NCBI GenBank assembly: GCA_031761405.1
Contig: JASEVX010000003.1
Span: forward strand, 140,601,762-140,665,761
Direction: 5' to 3'
Origin: Serripes groenlandicus
Taxonomy: Eukaryota > Mollusca > Bivalvia > Cardiida > Cardiidae
DNA: 64,000 bases
The notes under the pieces are model-generated. The model searched no databases, was not told the origin of the DNA, and worked only from the letters and a program-made list of their open reading frames with translations. Of this stretch, positions 37,601 to 45,700 are shown in pieces (position 1 is the first letter of the stretch; the number at the start of each line of letters is the position of its first letter). The position numbers and the translations under genes were made by a program.

Positions 37601-37773
37601 CGAACGTAGAGTCAATACATGTTTTAGTAGAATAATTGCAAAGAAAAGTTTATACTAGTCAAAGACAATAAGAGTATTTCCCGGAACATGAAGGTTACCC
37701 AACATTTTATACATGCATACTCGGAGAACACAATATAGCTTAACTTACCCCTATACGTGCTTGAATCTGCCAT
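13183..37773 (-). CDS. IFI44-like P-loop GTPase with C-terminal membrane anchor (gene 1, five exons)
   Basis: Exons are 37773-37749, 32233-31996, 21237-21020, 15509-15291 and 13694-13183. Every junction has a GT donor and AG acceptor, and the phases (1, 2, 1, 1) agree, giving 1212 nt and 403 residues plus stop. Visible motifs are G1 GQSGSGKS (about residues 47-54), a VTSYT switch-like stretch (about 79-83), G3 DAAG (139-142) and G4 TKYD (243-246). An acidic low-complexity linker follows G4. A hydrophobic segment (about 373-395) with a basic tail (VRRNRY) suggests a membrane tail anchor. The order of motifs and the 'EILRLLIGG' and 'CTSPIPYNLI' stretches fit the interferon-induced protein 44 (IFI44) type, which in vertebrates is linked to antiviral immunity. 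Assignment to IFI44 rather than GIMAP is by eye. Function in this animal is inferred only. Introns of 5.5, 10.8, 5.5 and 1.6 kb are packed with mobile DNA. Confidence 0.82.
13777..13954 (+). mobile_element. SINE in intron 4 of gene 1
   Basis: The 3' body GTGTGGAGTACTGGTGTGCG, GCCGCCGTGATATGACTGA and ACGGCGTTAAAC ends in a (CAAT)n tail. It is flanked by 11-bp direct repeats CAGAATCATTT (13766-13776 and 13955-13965). Gene 2 has the uninterrupted site at about 60602-60625, so the insertion is younger than the gene duplication. Confidence 0.85.
13966..14110. mobile_element. MITE in intron 4 of gene 1 (shared with gene 2)
   Basis: GCAACAGACGACTTTTGAAAACAG, GTGACAA and TATTTGAAAGTCGTTTGATACAG are inverted halves of the TTAA-type MITE. 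The same copy, at the same distance from exon 5, is in gene 2 (60595-60766). Confidence 0.7.
14262..14500. repeat. Dispersed repeat in intron 4 of gene 1
   Basis: AATGTGTCTCCCGCCAAAA, GCGTGAC and GGTTGCACGTGGCG match 61872-62097 in gene 2 in order, orientation and position. The repeat was therefore present in the ancestral intron. Confidence 0.65.
14640..15262. repeat. About 290-bp repeat units (two)
   Basis: Two units share 'AAACC.GTTTG.TAT.TTGAAGTA', 'AACTCAACATCTT.AGCATG' and 'ATATGCAACTAT..TCAA'. Related units lie at 55160-55690. The array ends about 28 bp from the exon 4 donor. Confidence 0.6.
15291..15509 (-). CDS. Gene 1 exon 4
   Basis: The exon runs from a GTGCAG acceptor to a GTAAGT donor. 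It encodes a region between G3 and G4 with the stretch MSMILFACSCTSPIPYNL, a buried strand followed by a helix, and ends in DPSTSSNK. It is 219 nt, exactly as long as its partner in gene 2 (63560-63342), and most residues match. A dispersed repeat begins about 28 bp into the following intron. Confidence 0.85.
15515..16890. other. Intron 3 of gene 1, no further gene seen
   Basis: AT-rich sequence. An imperfect inverted pair lies at about 15690-15722 and 15895-15935 (TACTTAGCGCTAAGTA-like versus ATTACTTAGAGCTAAGTA), about 200 bp apart, possibly a small MITE. Confidence 0.45.
16905..17165 (+). mobile_element. tRNA-related SINE, two partial units
   Basis: TAGCTCAGTTGGTTAGAG (A-box-like) lies at 16915-16932 and GGTTCGATCCCC (B-box) at about 17119. 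The stretch GT.GT.ACAAGACA.G.TTGCC recurs about 165 bp apart, so two SINE heads lie in tandem. Confidence 0.65.
17612..19145 (+). mobile_element. Pearl-like element, family 1 (165-bp array)
   Basis: The head ACAAGAGGGCCATGATGG completes a 17-bp palindrome (AGGGCCAT g ATGGCCCT) and is followed by TAGCTCACCTGA. The tail ends TCAGGTGAGCTA then AAAA, a perfect 12-bp inverted match. A second head begins at about 18024. About six units of 165-180 bp contain CCCCTGGCGGCCATG. A GACGGACGACG run and a tail hairpin precede the end. No ORF; non-autonomous. Confidence 0.8.
17830..18920 (+). repeat. 165-bp satellite array
   Basis: Six units, counted at GGC[GA][GA]CCATG (about 17862, 18098, 18279, 18446, 18611 and 18779). 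They share AAGGAATCTGATAGAGGGTC and CACTTTCGGAGAAGAAG. The middle units are the most alike. Confidence 0.85.
19146..19322 (+). mobile_element. Second pearl-like tail in tandem
   Basis: A repeat of the final about 175 bp of the preceding element (TTGAGAGAATGCTTTCTGTG, TTGACGGACGACGCACG). It has a different terminal hairpin AGCAC-TTC-GTGCT, then GTGTGCTAAAAA. Confidence 0.7.
19330..20060. other. Intron 3, no feature seen
   Basis: AT-rich sequence with no repeat or motif that I can support. Confidence 0.5.
20065..20292. mobile_element. TTAA-flanked MITE, best-preserved copy
   Basis: TTAACCCCTTACCCACATA at the left and ATATATGTGGGAAGGGGTTAA at the right are inverted copies, and TTAA lies at both edges. 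Subterminal inverted words are CTGCAGACGACTTTGAAA and TTTTCAAACATCTCTTGCAG. The TTAA edges fit piggyBac-type insertion. About 228 bp, non-coding. Confidence 0.75.
20300..21010. other. Intron 3, no further feature seen
   Basis: Unique-looking AT-rich sequence downstream of exon 3. No coding evidence. Confidence 0.45.
21020..21237 (-). CDS. Gene 1 exon 3 (G3 exon)
   Basis: The exon encodes a charged, Gln/Arg-rich stretch (about 40 residues), then DQLPDIFDAAGMKDKND with G3 motif DAAG, then EILRLLIG. The acceptor is TATTAG and the donor GTAAGG. The phase is 2 on entry and 1 on exit, matching exons 2 and 4. Confidence 0.83.
21245..21960. other. Intron 2 next to exon 3, no feature seen
   Basis: AT-rich sequence with no recognisable element. 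Confidence 0.45.
21973..22225 (-). mobile_element. Full-length tRNA-derived SINE with target duplication
   Basis: Read on the minus strand, a tRNA-like head (GGTAGCG A-box region, CGGGTTCGATACCCGG B-box) is followed by a body, the GTTGAAAGCGGCGTTAAAC 3' core and a (CAAA)n tail. Direct repeats TTGAAGAATTGA flank it (21961-21972 and 22226-22237). Confidence 0.88.
22240..23210. other. Intron 2, no gene seen
   Basis: It contains a stretch resembling other clam dispersed repeats (GATATGGCCCGTCATTCTTGG region, GGCGGACAGGCGGATGG). Nothing that can be named. Confidence 0.4.
23462..25021 (+). mobile_element. Pearl-like element, family 1, nested in element E
   Basis: Head ACAAGAGGGCCAAGATGG, then GATCACCT; tail AGGTGATC, then TAAAA. 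Both ends carry the same change relative to GCTCACCT/AGGTGAGC. The interior has degenerate units with TTTCTGATGCCGC and AGGAACATT. A GACGGACGACGG run precedes a hairpin AGCC-TTC-GGCT. Confidence 0.78.
25985..26820. repeat. 138-bp tandem array, about 6 units
   Basis: Units are marked by ATGAGTC.ATTG at 25993, 26126, 26264, 26402, 26541 and 26683. Units 3 and 5, and 4 and 6, are nearest to each other, so a two-unit (about 277 bp) block was duplicated. Each unit has TTTATTGATCAAACTC, ATGATGTCATA and CTTTCAACAGGCTG. Confidence 0.88.
26825..28330. other. Intron 2, no gene seen
   Basis: AT-rich sequence within the left copy of element E. No open frame beyond chance length and no named repeat. Confidence 0.45.
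28797..28942. repeat. 73-bp tandem doubling
   Basis: The unit from ATGCATGCTAAGTTTTTTTT to TTCTACAATTTGCC occurs twice without change (28797 and 28870). A third, diverged copy follows at about 29066. Confidence 0.9.
29230..30185. other. Spacer between inverted copies of element E
   Basis: No gene. The part 29780-30020 is a diverged direct copy of 34000-34280 (TGTTTATTTGG.T.GAAACAAA, GGTTCTTTCG). Confidence 0.55.
30190..31485 (-). mobile_element. Dispersed element E, right copy (about 1.3 kb)
   Basis: The inverted counterpart of the left copy. Read on the minus strand it begins GCTCGAGCCGAAGG and ends CATGGCTTTGCTTATTAAC. The flanks at about 29780-30160 and 31490-31930 match 34000-34420 and 34420-34910 without it, so it inserted into one copy of a duplicated block. 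A MITE relic (30890-31065) lies inside. No ORF of note. Confidence 0.65.
31490..31930 (+). repeat. Dispersed block, copy 1
   Basis: It matches 34420-34910 (TTTTAAAAGTAGA.TGCTGC, GACATTGATG..., TTTCTCTTGT). With 29780-30160 it forms one duplicated segment, split here by the right copy of element E. Confidence 0.6.
31996..32233 (-). CDS. Gene 1 exon 2 (P-loop exon)
   Basis: The exon begins after an ATTATAG acceptor and ends at GTAAGA. It encodes a charged start (VSDERSEEDVRKEN), then a hydrophobic strand and the Walker A/G1 motif GQSGSGKSS, followed by the SGDVTSYT stretch expected for switch I. It lies between two copies of a dispersed block (31.5-31.9 and 34.4-34.9 kb). Confidence 0.85.
32240..33990. 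other. Intron 1 near exon 2, no gene seen
   Basis: A decayed satellite-like stretch (GGCCCGATTTCAAAATATAT at about 32990) lies here. A short hairpin GTCGCCGGGCAGAAGCCCGCGAC sits at about 33627. Weak similarity to 49110-49320 runs from 33250 to 33440. Confidence 0.45.
34000..34910 (+). repeat. Dispersed block, copy 2 (without element E)
   Basis: The counterpart of 29780-30160 plus 31490-31930. At about 34420 it lacks the 1.3-kb element, so it gives the empty site. Confidence 0.6.
34965..37575. mobile_element. hAT-like DNA transposon, non-autonomous, with nested LINE
   Basis: Ends TAGGGATGGGA at the left and, read inwards from the right, AAGGATTTGGAAT. Subterminal inverted copies of GAGTACTCGATCGGACG lie at about 35000 and 37520. 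It is bounded by 8-bp copies ATAGAAAT (34957-34964) and ATAGTAAT (37576-37583). Block B carries the unfilled site. The 8-bp duplication and TAGGG-type end fit the hAT superfamily. No hAT transposase is visible; the coding part inside is a LINE. Confidence 0.75.
35360..36950 (+). pseudogene. 5'-truncated non-LTR retrotransposon (reverse transcriptase C-terminal half)
   Basis: An open frame from about 35366 includes SPILVSLFLDDLETHL and the catalytic FADD box of a reverse transcriptase. A stop (TAA at 35738, in place of an expected Tyr before LGTVFHYTG) interrupts it. The frame then continues 35795-36694 through the thumb and C-terminal domain and ends with a CCHC-type knuckle (CQCC ... YH ... 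C). The 3' flank is T-rich, with a TGTTC pentamer tail at about 36930-36948. The fingers and endonuclease are missing, so this is a dead 5'-truncated copy. It lies inside the hAT-like element. Confidence 0.85.
37749..37773 (-). CDS. Gene 1 exon 1 (start codon exon)
   Basis: The exon encodes MADSSTYR and one base of the next codon, then a consensus donor GTAAGT. The ATG has G at -3 and G at +4, a good initiation context. An almost identical exon lies at 49586-49562, so this may be one of two alternative first exons. Confidence 0.75.
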
Positions 37774-37819
37774 TGCGATTTTATCGGAGTGTTGACAAAT
37801 GAACTGATAAATAGATAGC

Positions 37820-37838
37820 AGTACCTTTTAAAGGTACT
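37820..37838. promoter_or_regulatory. Palindrome upstream of gene 1 first exon
   Basis: AGTACCTTTTAAAGGTACT is a perfect 9-bp inverted repeat with one central base, 47-65 bp upstream of the ATG. Its centre TTTTAAA could serve as a weak TATA-like box. The same 19 bp is unchanged in the duplicated block (49633-49651), although flanking bases differ. A TGATTCA follows on the plus strand. Confidence 0.45.
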
Positions 37839-37999
37839 GATTCACAAAGAACTACACACAAGGAAGACGCTCTACTGGTTATCTAGTTGCTCAATCCGTC
37901 TTTTCTGAAAGTAGTGCTAGAAATCTTTAGTAAAGTATGTACTATTTCTTCTTTTTCAACGTGTTTTGTATCATGGACATGTTTTAAAAAAAATGTACA

Positions 38000-38335
38000 G
38001 TTGTTCTTTTACTTTTTGCCGAGTCGTGATATAGTCGGTAACAACGAGGGCTTTTGGAAACGTGTGGGGGTTTTAAGCACATGTACTCCACATCACATTC
38101 GTCCGAGGGCAGTTAATCGAGAGTTCGATCCCCGGCTCGGCCATTCTTTCCGATGGTTGACACAAGTTATTGTGACTGGCGTCATCATGAGCTAAAAAGT
38201 TTATGGAGGGAAACAGACCTAGGAAGAATGTTGTTTGGAGTACATGTGCTAAAAGCCAGGAAACACGCTTTATGTGAACTGATCGCGGTGATAAAACTTA
38301 AATACCGTTGAAAACGGCGATGAACTCAAGTTAAA
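38000..38335 (+). mobile_element. tRNA-derived SINE (block A; head missing in block B)
   Basis: GAGAGTTCGATCCCCGGCTCGG is the B-box region. GGAGTACATGTGCTAAAAGCC and CCGTTGAAAACGGCGATGAAC form the 3' body. Block B has only the 3' body (49810-49920). Confidence 0.7.
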
Positions 38336-39080
38336 TATTTAACCTTGACCTGCATATGTGTGCTGTGACTGCTTCTAGATCAGATTGTCAGAAAATGCGT
38401 GTGTGTAACCACCACTAGTGAAGTCGTGAGAGAGTATAGTTGAAGTGGCGTCAAACTCCCTTCAGTTAATAAAAAATCACAATGTTTGTATTCCTAAGTT
38501 ACACCAAACTCTCACAAAATATTTCTTGATTACCAATAAAGGAAAAATGACCGTGTGCCTTTAAAACGACTTAAACGTTTCGGAAAACTATTTTTAGTAA
38601 CATGGGTTTTTAAAGTGTCTACTTTCGTTTTTGACTTTCATCAGTCTAATCCTGTTTTTTAAAATTGGTCATGATTCTCCCTATTAACACAGACATTGGT
38701 TTAGCGGAACAAGGACATTCACAACAGGCAAGTTCTTTATAGAGAGAGCCTTGAATTTGAATTGATTCTAAAGTGTTTTAATTTGTACTGGAAACACATT
38801 TTACATGAGACACGAGTGTAAAATAGCTTAAAAGAAAAGAAAAAGGGTTTGGTTTAAATCGATTTCGTAAACATGTCTTGCTATTGTACTTTAAATTGTG
38901 AATTATTCTTGTATGGGGGTGGTATCTGGTTGTCTAAGAAGTAGTGGTTGTACCGACATTCTAAGGTTACCCGTATTCCGAAATAAACTGTTATTTTGTT
39001 CGATTGAGATGACAAAGGTCAAAATGTGTTTATAAATAATACATTCTATTTATCGAAACGGCTGCTATGGAAGGTATGTT

Positions 39081-39327
39081 GAGCCGTTCTACTAGAAAAC
39101 AAGCAATATGGACTCTGCGTAATGTATCGACGCAATTCGCGCAGACTGATCCGGGCCGACACATTCCGTCAGAGGGGGATTGAGGTATAGACTAATGATT
39201 CCTGAAACAGAAAATCCACAGGAGGCGAAAAGTGTCTTCCCAGATTAGCCTGTGTGGCATGCTTAGGCTGATCCGGGTTGATACTTTACGCAGAGTCCAC
39301 ATTATTGGTTTTCTCGCGGGACGGCTC
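39081..39327. mobile_element. 247-bp MITE with about 40-bp terminal inverted repeats (block A)
   Basis: Left GAGCCGTTCTACTAGAAAAC...GGACTCTGCGTAA and right TTACGCAGAGTCC...GGTTTTCTCGCGGGACGGCTC are inverted. Internal CTGATCCGGG words are also inverted. A common clam-genome design. Confidence 0.82.
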
Positions 39328-39354
39328 TGTAAATTGAACTCAGCTTTGAATTGA

Positions 39355-39620
39355 CTGATTGATTGTTTTGTGTTTTACGCCGCTTTCAACATTCAGTTAT
39401 ATCATGGCGTTTCCTAGGTAGGCTACCAGTCTTGCTAGTCCATTTATCCTGACATCGCTAAGTCACTCGTTATGCTAACCCTACAACCAAGAGCACCAAT
39501 GAGGGAAGCAATTACTACCATTATTAATTTATGTTGTATGATCCGGCCGGAGATCCAACCCGCGACCTCCCGCACCTGAAGCGTACGCTTTACCACTACA
39601 CCTACGAGGCGGTCAACGCA
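39355..39620 (-). mobile_element. tRNA-derived SINE (block A)
   Basis: On the minus strand a tRNA-like head (GGTAAAGCG, GCGGGTTGGATCTCCGG) precedes the GTTGAAAGCGGCGTAAAAC core. The B-box carries a G where block B has the normal GGTTCGATCTCCGG. Confidence 0.78.
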
Positions 39621-40289
39621 ATAACTACTCTAGATTAAGAAGCTTTTGTTCTTTAACTTTGAAACCGAGTTGTAAACGTATTTGGAAAATGAGATTTTGT
39701 TCTTTTTTATCAACCGTTTAATTTTCAACAATATTTTCTCTAGCCAACTGCTTCGGCAGAGGCATCAAAAGTTGCCTGTTTTCAGTGGATTGCTTTGTTT
39801 CATATAAGGAAATGTTTTTGTGATAAAGGAGTAAGATATATAGAGTAAAATAACTGCTGGAAAATGGAAAAATTGATCATGGCTGAGTAATTTCTCCTTT
39901 GATTTCCATATTTTTAAAAGCTATTGTGATAACTCTTTTTCCGTCGTAGGTCATCTGTCGTGCGATGACTGTGACTGCTTTAATTGGCATTTTCTCCTAA
40001 TCTACTGGTCTAATAACATTTACAGGAATGTTTCCCGATGGCCCTCAAACAAATGTTATTGTGAACTTTGGCTTCTTTTACATCAGAAACGGGGTCAAAT
40101 AACATACTTTGAAGTTTTCTCCAATGAAACTACTGGCCCGATTTCTAATTTAAATGATGACAAGAGTCCCTCTGTCAAAGGAGTTTAAGTGAAATAAAAT
40201 TAGCAGCCAAAACATATGGCCATCAGTCGGAAAGGAAACAGCCCGAAAAAAACACGTGTTTTCTAACAACTAAATTCTAGCAATAAATC

Positions 40290-40372
40290 GTAATACTGGT
40301 GAGCTTTGTATGTAGCTCAAAGATATGACAATGCCGTGGTAACGGGTTCGAATCCCTAAAACGGAATGTTCG
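40290..40372 (+). mobile_element. tRNA-like fragment (block A)
   Basis: TGTAGCTCAAAGATATGACA and CGGGTTCGAATCCC resemble A and B boxes. It does not fold into a complete tRNA, so a SINE head is likelier than a tRNA gene. The partner is at 51908-51985. Confidence 0.5.
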
Positions 40373-40979
40373 TTTTATTCAATTATATTTGTATAATGAT
40401 ACTCTAAATGTGTTGTGTGAGAGTATTCATGAACAGACATGCGAATTAATCATGATTATCCTAGGTGTACGTGTATGATCAATTGTAATTTGTTGGCAAG
40501 ATTACATGAATTAGACTTGAGAAAAATGAAGGAGAACTCTTAATACTTAAAACAAATTCACATATTAGTTATGCAAACGTGTTATGTAATATTTTAACTA
40601 AATCCTCTGCCATAAACAAAATCTTCTTTTTTGTAGATGAAGCAAATGATATGCAAAATTAAGACAAAAAAATGATCACACGTGAAACATGGTTTCCGAG
40701 AGTACAATAAAAGCTTGACGAATTTAGAAGACAGTTGTTGTAGTATAGAGATAAGCTAGAGGAAGTAACCGACTTTCTGCCAGCATCGGTAAATGATAGT
40801 CTATTTATCAGTATAGCATTGCTTCGCAACATGTAAAAAGTGACATAAACGTCAGGTTTGCACAAACCGTGACTCATATACGAGCACGCGTAAATCAAAA
40901 TGTAAAGGAAAAAGACTATAAATATAGAAAAAAAACTTTAACCCAACTACTGCAATCATACGATTTTCGTGATTGTTTT

Positions 40980-42540
40980 TTCACTTCAATTATTCCGGCC
41001 TCTCTATTTACTAGATCAAGACATGGCAGTGAACTTAATTCAAAATCGCCCCTTTAACACGCAAACACGATTATGTTCTATTAAAATCTTTGTTGGGCAA
41101 TTCTGACCCTTAATTCGTGCACACCGTTCAATTTCCTTGCCAAAATGCACCCATATACGATTGGGTGGAACAAATACCCAGTTAGATTACCATTGGGTTA
41201 TAAGAAAGTGTAATTACTAGTATTATACTGTCTTTTCCAACTACACCATTCAGAATTGACAACGAATGCACTTGCCATATTTCTATGAGGTCCTTAACAT
41301 AAGTATTAATAACTTTGTCCCGTGAAGACCTCTGTTCAGTGATTGGTGATTGAACAAATAAGCATTCGTATTACAGTTTACGACTTTTTTTCCGACACAT
41401 TAATTAAAATCAACAATAATTATGAAGTTACAACCAGTAAGATGAACTTCTGATAATGTTGTTTCATATTCAAATAACTTAATTACTTTGAACTATTTGT
41501 TAGAATAGAATGGTGAATTATCCAGATGTAGATATGCCAACATAATAATGGTGCCCGTGTCTGTCGATCTTTAGACAGATACCTAATTCATAACATGTGT
41601 TGGTGCGCGTTATTGTTTTTCAGCAGGTAAAGAATAAACGACATGGGAATCATGTTTCTCCTAAGGCAAAAATATCAAATGACTGAGTTTACTGTTTGAA
41701 ATCCGGATATTCCAATTTGTTATGCAAAATAGTTACATTGTTATCTAATGGGCCTAGGCCTAATTGCTAGCCATTATGATTTGCGTTATGCACTGATGCT
41801 ACATCTACACTTTAATACTCATGCGCTTCCATATTTTCAGATAAGCCAGGCAGCCGACGTTTGCATTCATGAACAAGCGGCCATTTGCATTATTGTACGA
41901 CTTTTTCGTTTCTCTGACTTTTCAATTCGCCATTATAATAGTACCAAGTATGACCTTTTTCTTTTACCTTCGTCAACTTGCTCCTTAGATTAACCGTTAT
42001 TCCATTGCTTATGTTCAGGCCCCGGTGTTTAAATGTGTCGCGATTACTGAATGATATATCGTGTCAACACCAAGTTCTGAACATTTCTTTTTTCTGTTTC
42101 AATGTTTCGAATTCTGAATCATGTTTTCTCTGATGTTCTTCAAGTTCAGACTGTCTAGATTTTATGGAAGTCATTTGCCTTTGTACATCATGGAAAATTG
42201 TGTTAATATTATCCGAGTCAATTTTTATTGTTAATACGTCGATTTTGACAGTTTGGATTTAGTGCGTTAAGCTATCACGAGCTCAAGTTCTTTTATAGCC
42301 GCTAATATGTTATCAATATCAGTATTATCGTGTTTGTGGGACTCTGGATCACTGCTGGAATTTGCCGATGTACTTGCTGTCATTTTGGGACCCGGATTAG
42401 ACTCGACGTCAGTTGACAGTATTATATTCATTTGGGCAAAGAGTTCAAAAGATGTAAAACAGCTTGACCGATATAATGTTTCTGGTCTCATATTTTACCA
42501 ATCAAAATCAGCCAAATAGCATACATGTTCTCTATAAATT
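40980..42540 (-). pseudogene. Decayed non-LTR element with 2A-like motif (block A copy)
   Basis: The counterpart of the element at 54420-52800. The 2A-like open frame is 42491-42267. Coiled-coil and endonuclease remnants (about 41540-41200) are more broken than in block B. Confidence 0.65.
42387..42410 (-). other. 2A-like motif DVESNPGP (block A)
   Basis: Identical at the protein level to the block B copy. The single base difference (GAG versus GAA for Glu) is silent. Confidence 0.8.
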
Positions 42541-42787
42541 GGGGGCGTTGTTAATGTCATATAGGTTGCGGAAAATACACCCAAAAACAGGGCGCAAGAA
42601 ATAGTGAATGTCTGATCCAAGTGTTATTGGCACATAGCTTCCTTTCCAACCTTGAATGTTTTTACACCCAACTGGACCGAAAAGGCCAATGCTTACTCGA
42701 TAGTAATGTCAACTCTCATCTCTAGTACAGTAAACCTCACCGCTTATTCCTTCAAGCCATGTTGATCGGTCGAAAAACATGGTCGCC

Positions 42788-45700
42788 ATAGTGGGGCGGG
42801 AAGTGGCCAAAATATTTCAGTTGGTGATACAAGCACCAAAGTTGGTGGGTAGCTCCCTTAAGGTGTCCTGAATCCTATAAAAACGTTGGCCATCTTGATA
42901 TTTTTTTTTTCTTTCTTAAATCTGATTTTATGTAGAAAAGTCCCAATAATTCCCCCATAATAAAGTTGTTCCATTGATTAAGCATGTAAAAGTATTATCA
43001 TTGTTAAATTACCTATGAAGTGATCATTTCGCGCATTGCGCATGCGTTTTTTGTTTTTGTTGTTTTGTTGTTGTTTTTTTCACACCATATTTTGTTCAGA
43101 TACATGGAGGCTCTGTCTTGGATTGGACGATTGTTTTCTTTAGATACCATCACCACAGTTACAGCTGCACAATGCAGTGCATGATACTCCAGAACGAAAG
43201 CACTTGCAGTGCCCAGAACAGCTTACTTTACAGCCACATTTAGAAGTTCCTGACAGGATGCTGCAATTGGTGCCAAAGATATCCAATACGGTATCCAAAC
43301 GCCGTTATCTCTTTTCCAACCCCATCTTGATGGCGATAGCAACTGTTGATTCCGACATAACAAGTATGTCCTGCTTGTAAAATTGACCACTTCATATGCT
43401 CAATCACAGCGGCCCTTGAAGGTGGAACAGCATTATAAGAACGCTGTTTGCGTTCAAACAAGTCCAAGCGCGCTTCATTCACTTTGTTTGTGCTACTGGA
43501 ACGGTCATACATAATGACAAAAAATTGCTCAACTATCATAATGTCCTCATTCGTCAAACTATCAAGGGGTGCACTAAGATGACGGAAAACATCCATAGCT
43601 TCTTCAAACACATTCCAGGCCTGCCATGCTGATTTTTTGCCTTTCCCAACAAATGCAGAAAATGTGTCGCAACCTGTGAATGCATGGGCGACCTCGCTCT
43701 TGGACCGAGTGATCTTTCTATATCGTGGATTGGAATCCACCGAAAGTCTTTTCCTTTGCCAAATGCAATCCATAACTTTTCAACATATAGTTCTGTGAAA
43801 AGAGATACACCCAGGACCGAGCTTATTATAGTGATCGTCCTACTGCCCTATTGCTGCATGTTTGGCGTGCAGGAACATACGTGTATCGGCCTCCTCGTGG
43901 TTACATGGTGCCAACTGGTTGGTGTCTATTGATTTATTGCTGAGAACATTCTCATCTTTAGTGAAAACAATTGTAATATATGTGTCGACTGTTACAATTT
44001 TGTTTGCCAAAAAAACGAAAAGTTCCGTTTTATTCTCATCACACCGAAGAAATGTGTTCCATAACTTTGGAGGTCTACCGTTTCCTGTAACCTTTCTTCT
44101 GGCGCCTGTCCCGCGTTTTTTTTTCTTGTTTCAGCTTTCAGGCTGTCGTCGTAATACACATCAAAGATGACATCTATCCGCGAATGGCGTTGCGCATAAG
44201 ATTTTATGTAACGTAGAATTACATCATGTGCATATTCATCAAATGATATAGATTCTCCTGGTTGTTTTGCATTTACCAAAGATGCCCCGTCTATTATCAG
44301 GGAATCTGAAACTGGCTCACAAACTGGCATATCTACACCAGCCTGTAATATTGACATTAACTGGGATTTCACTCCAAAATGCAGCAAACCATTTTGTGAT
44401 AATGATGGTGGATATTTCTGGTTTTCATGTTGAAAGAAATCTCCTAAATCACATTGTCTACTTTGACATGAAATAAATAACCTTGAAAAAAGATTGCACT
44501 CATCTTTCAGTATACCAATTTTGGATTTTTCAGCACTCAGATCAGATTTCGTCTTGCGACTGAAGAGAGGAATCTTGGTCTTTTTCAAAGGTTCATAAAA
44601 TCCTGATTTCTCGGTATTATTTAAACGCGTCATTAAACTCTGATATTGCGTTTTCCCTGTATCTGCTAATTTAGACATCTCATCTGCTGCTTCAGAATCG
44701 ATCACGTTTTTTTTGTATCTAGAGCATACAAATCAGACGATTCTTCTTCAAAAGGGTTGCCCATTTCAGAAATTGTGACTTGAAGCCTGTTCATCGTTTT
44801 CTGGTTTTAGCGTACAGGAGAAGACCCGTATACACAGCAAATGGCGGCTCGCGATCCATGGAATGTTTTGATTGATAACCAGTTCCTCTTGCCGTTTTTT
44901 TGTGGCTGTTGTAATACAGCAATTGAGCGATAGCCAAGTCTGACTTTGTAATACCACTATCTAATTGAGATATAATGTCAGGACCATGCTCAATCATTGA
45001 AACAAGCTGAAGCAAGCAACGTGGGACTGCATTTAAGACTGCGTCCTTATCAAAATTACCAGAACATTTAACTTGCTCTTCCAACATTTGTTTCCGAACT
45101 ATTTCTGCTGCTTTTGCAAGATGCATTGCATCAGTGTAATCACATGCCGATACTATGGAAGGTCCCACATCTTTTTCAAATACCCAAACTACCTCTCTTC
45201 CCTTATGGAATGCCTTAAGATCAGGAATTTTCGAAAGTATTTTGTTTTTCAGTCTAGTTCTATTACAACTTGTTGAGGAATCAAATTGTTTCAACCTTGA
45301 TTCATATAGCGAACAGAGGTCTGCTAGTTTAAAAACCACCCCTCCTGGACTGCTTCGATGTACCTCAACTATATGAGTCACAAGTTCAGCCAACACTATA
45401 GACTCAAGTTTACTTTCAGCCAATTCATGTTCAACCTGCGATTGACTTTTCCTTAATACTGTCCTTTCTTTATTATATATAATGCAGTCAGACATCCTGC
45501 GTGATATTTGAGTTCTTGAGCTACAACATCTCCTGCACTCAGTTTCGCCAAGAGTTTTTCATCTTGCAAAGTTTGTGCACATTGATTGATTCTAGTGTTT
45601 AGTTGCATAGTCATAGCTTCCCTCAAAGCTGACAAAGATGCTTGTTTCTCGCAGAAGAAACAATGAGCGAGTTCGAAGCTTTTCTCTGTAATGGCTTCAT

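Larger units (their letters stand above)
34860..42730. repeat. Segmental duplication, block A
   Basis: This block aligns along its length with 49320-54450 in the same orientation. It shares exon 1, a MITE, two SINEs, a tRNA-like fragment and a decayed non-LTR element. Compared with block B it has gained a hAT-like element (34965-37575) and a SINE head near 38000-38210, and has lost about 200 bp near 40800. Weaker similarity extends left to about 33250. Confidence 0.85.

Noticed and set aside
37887..38195. 102-codon plus-strand frame
   Set aside because: Lies across a SINE and is not open in the duplicated block.
41748..41993. Paired frames in blocks A and B (also 53476-53715)
   Set aside because: Open in both blocks only because of shared ancestry. 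The sequence is antisense to the ORF1 remnant of the non-LTR element.
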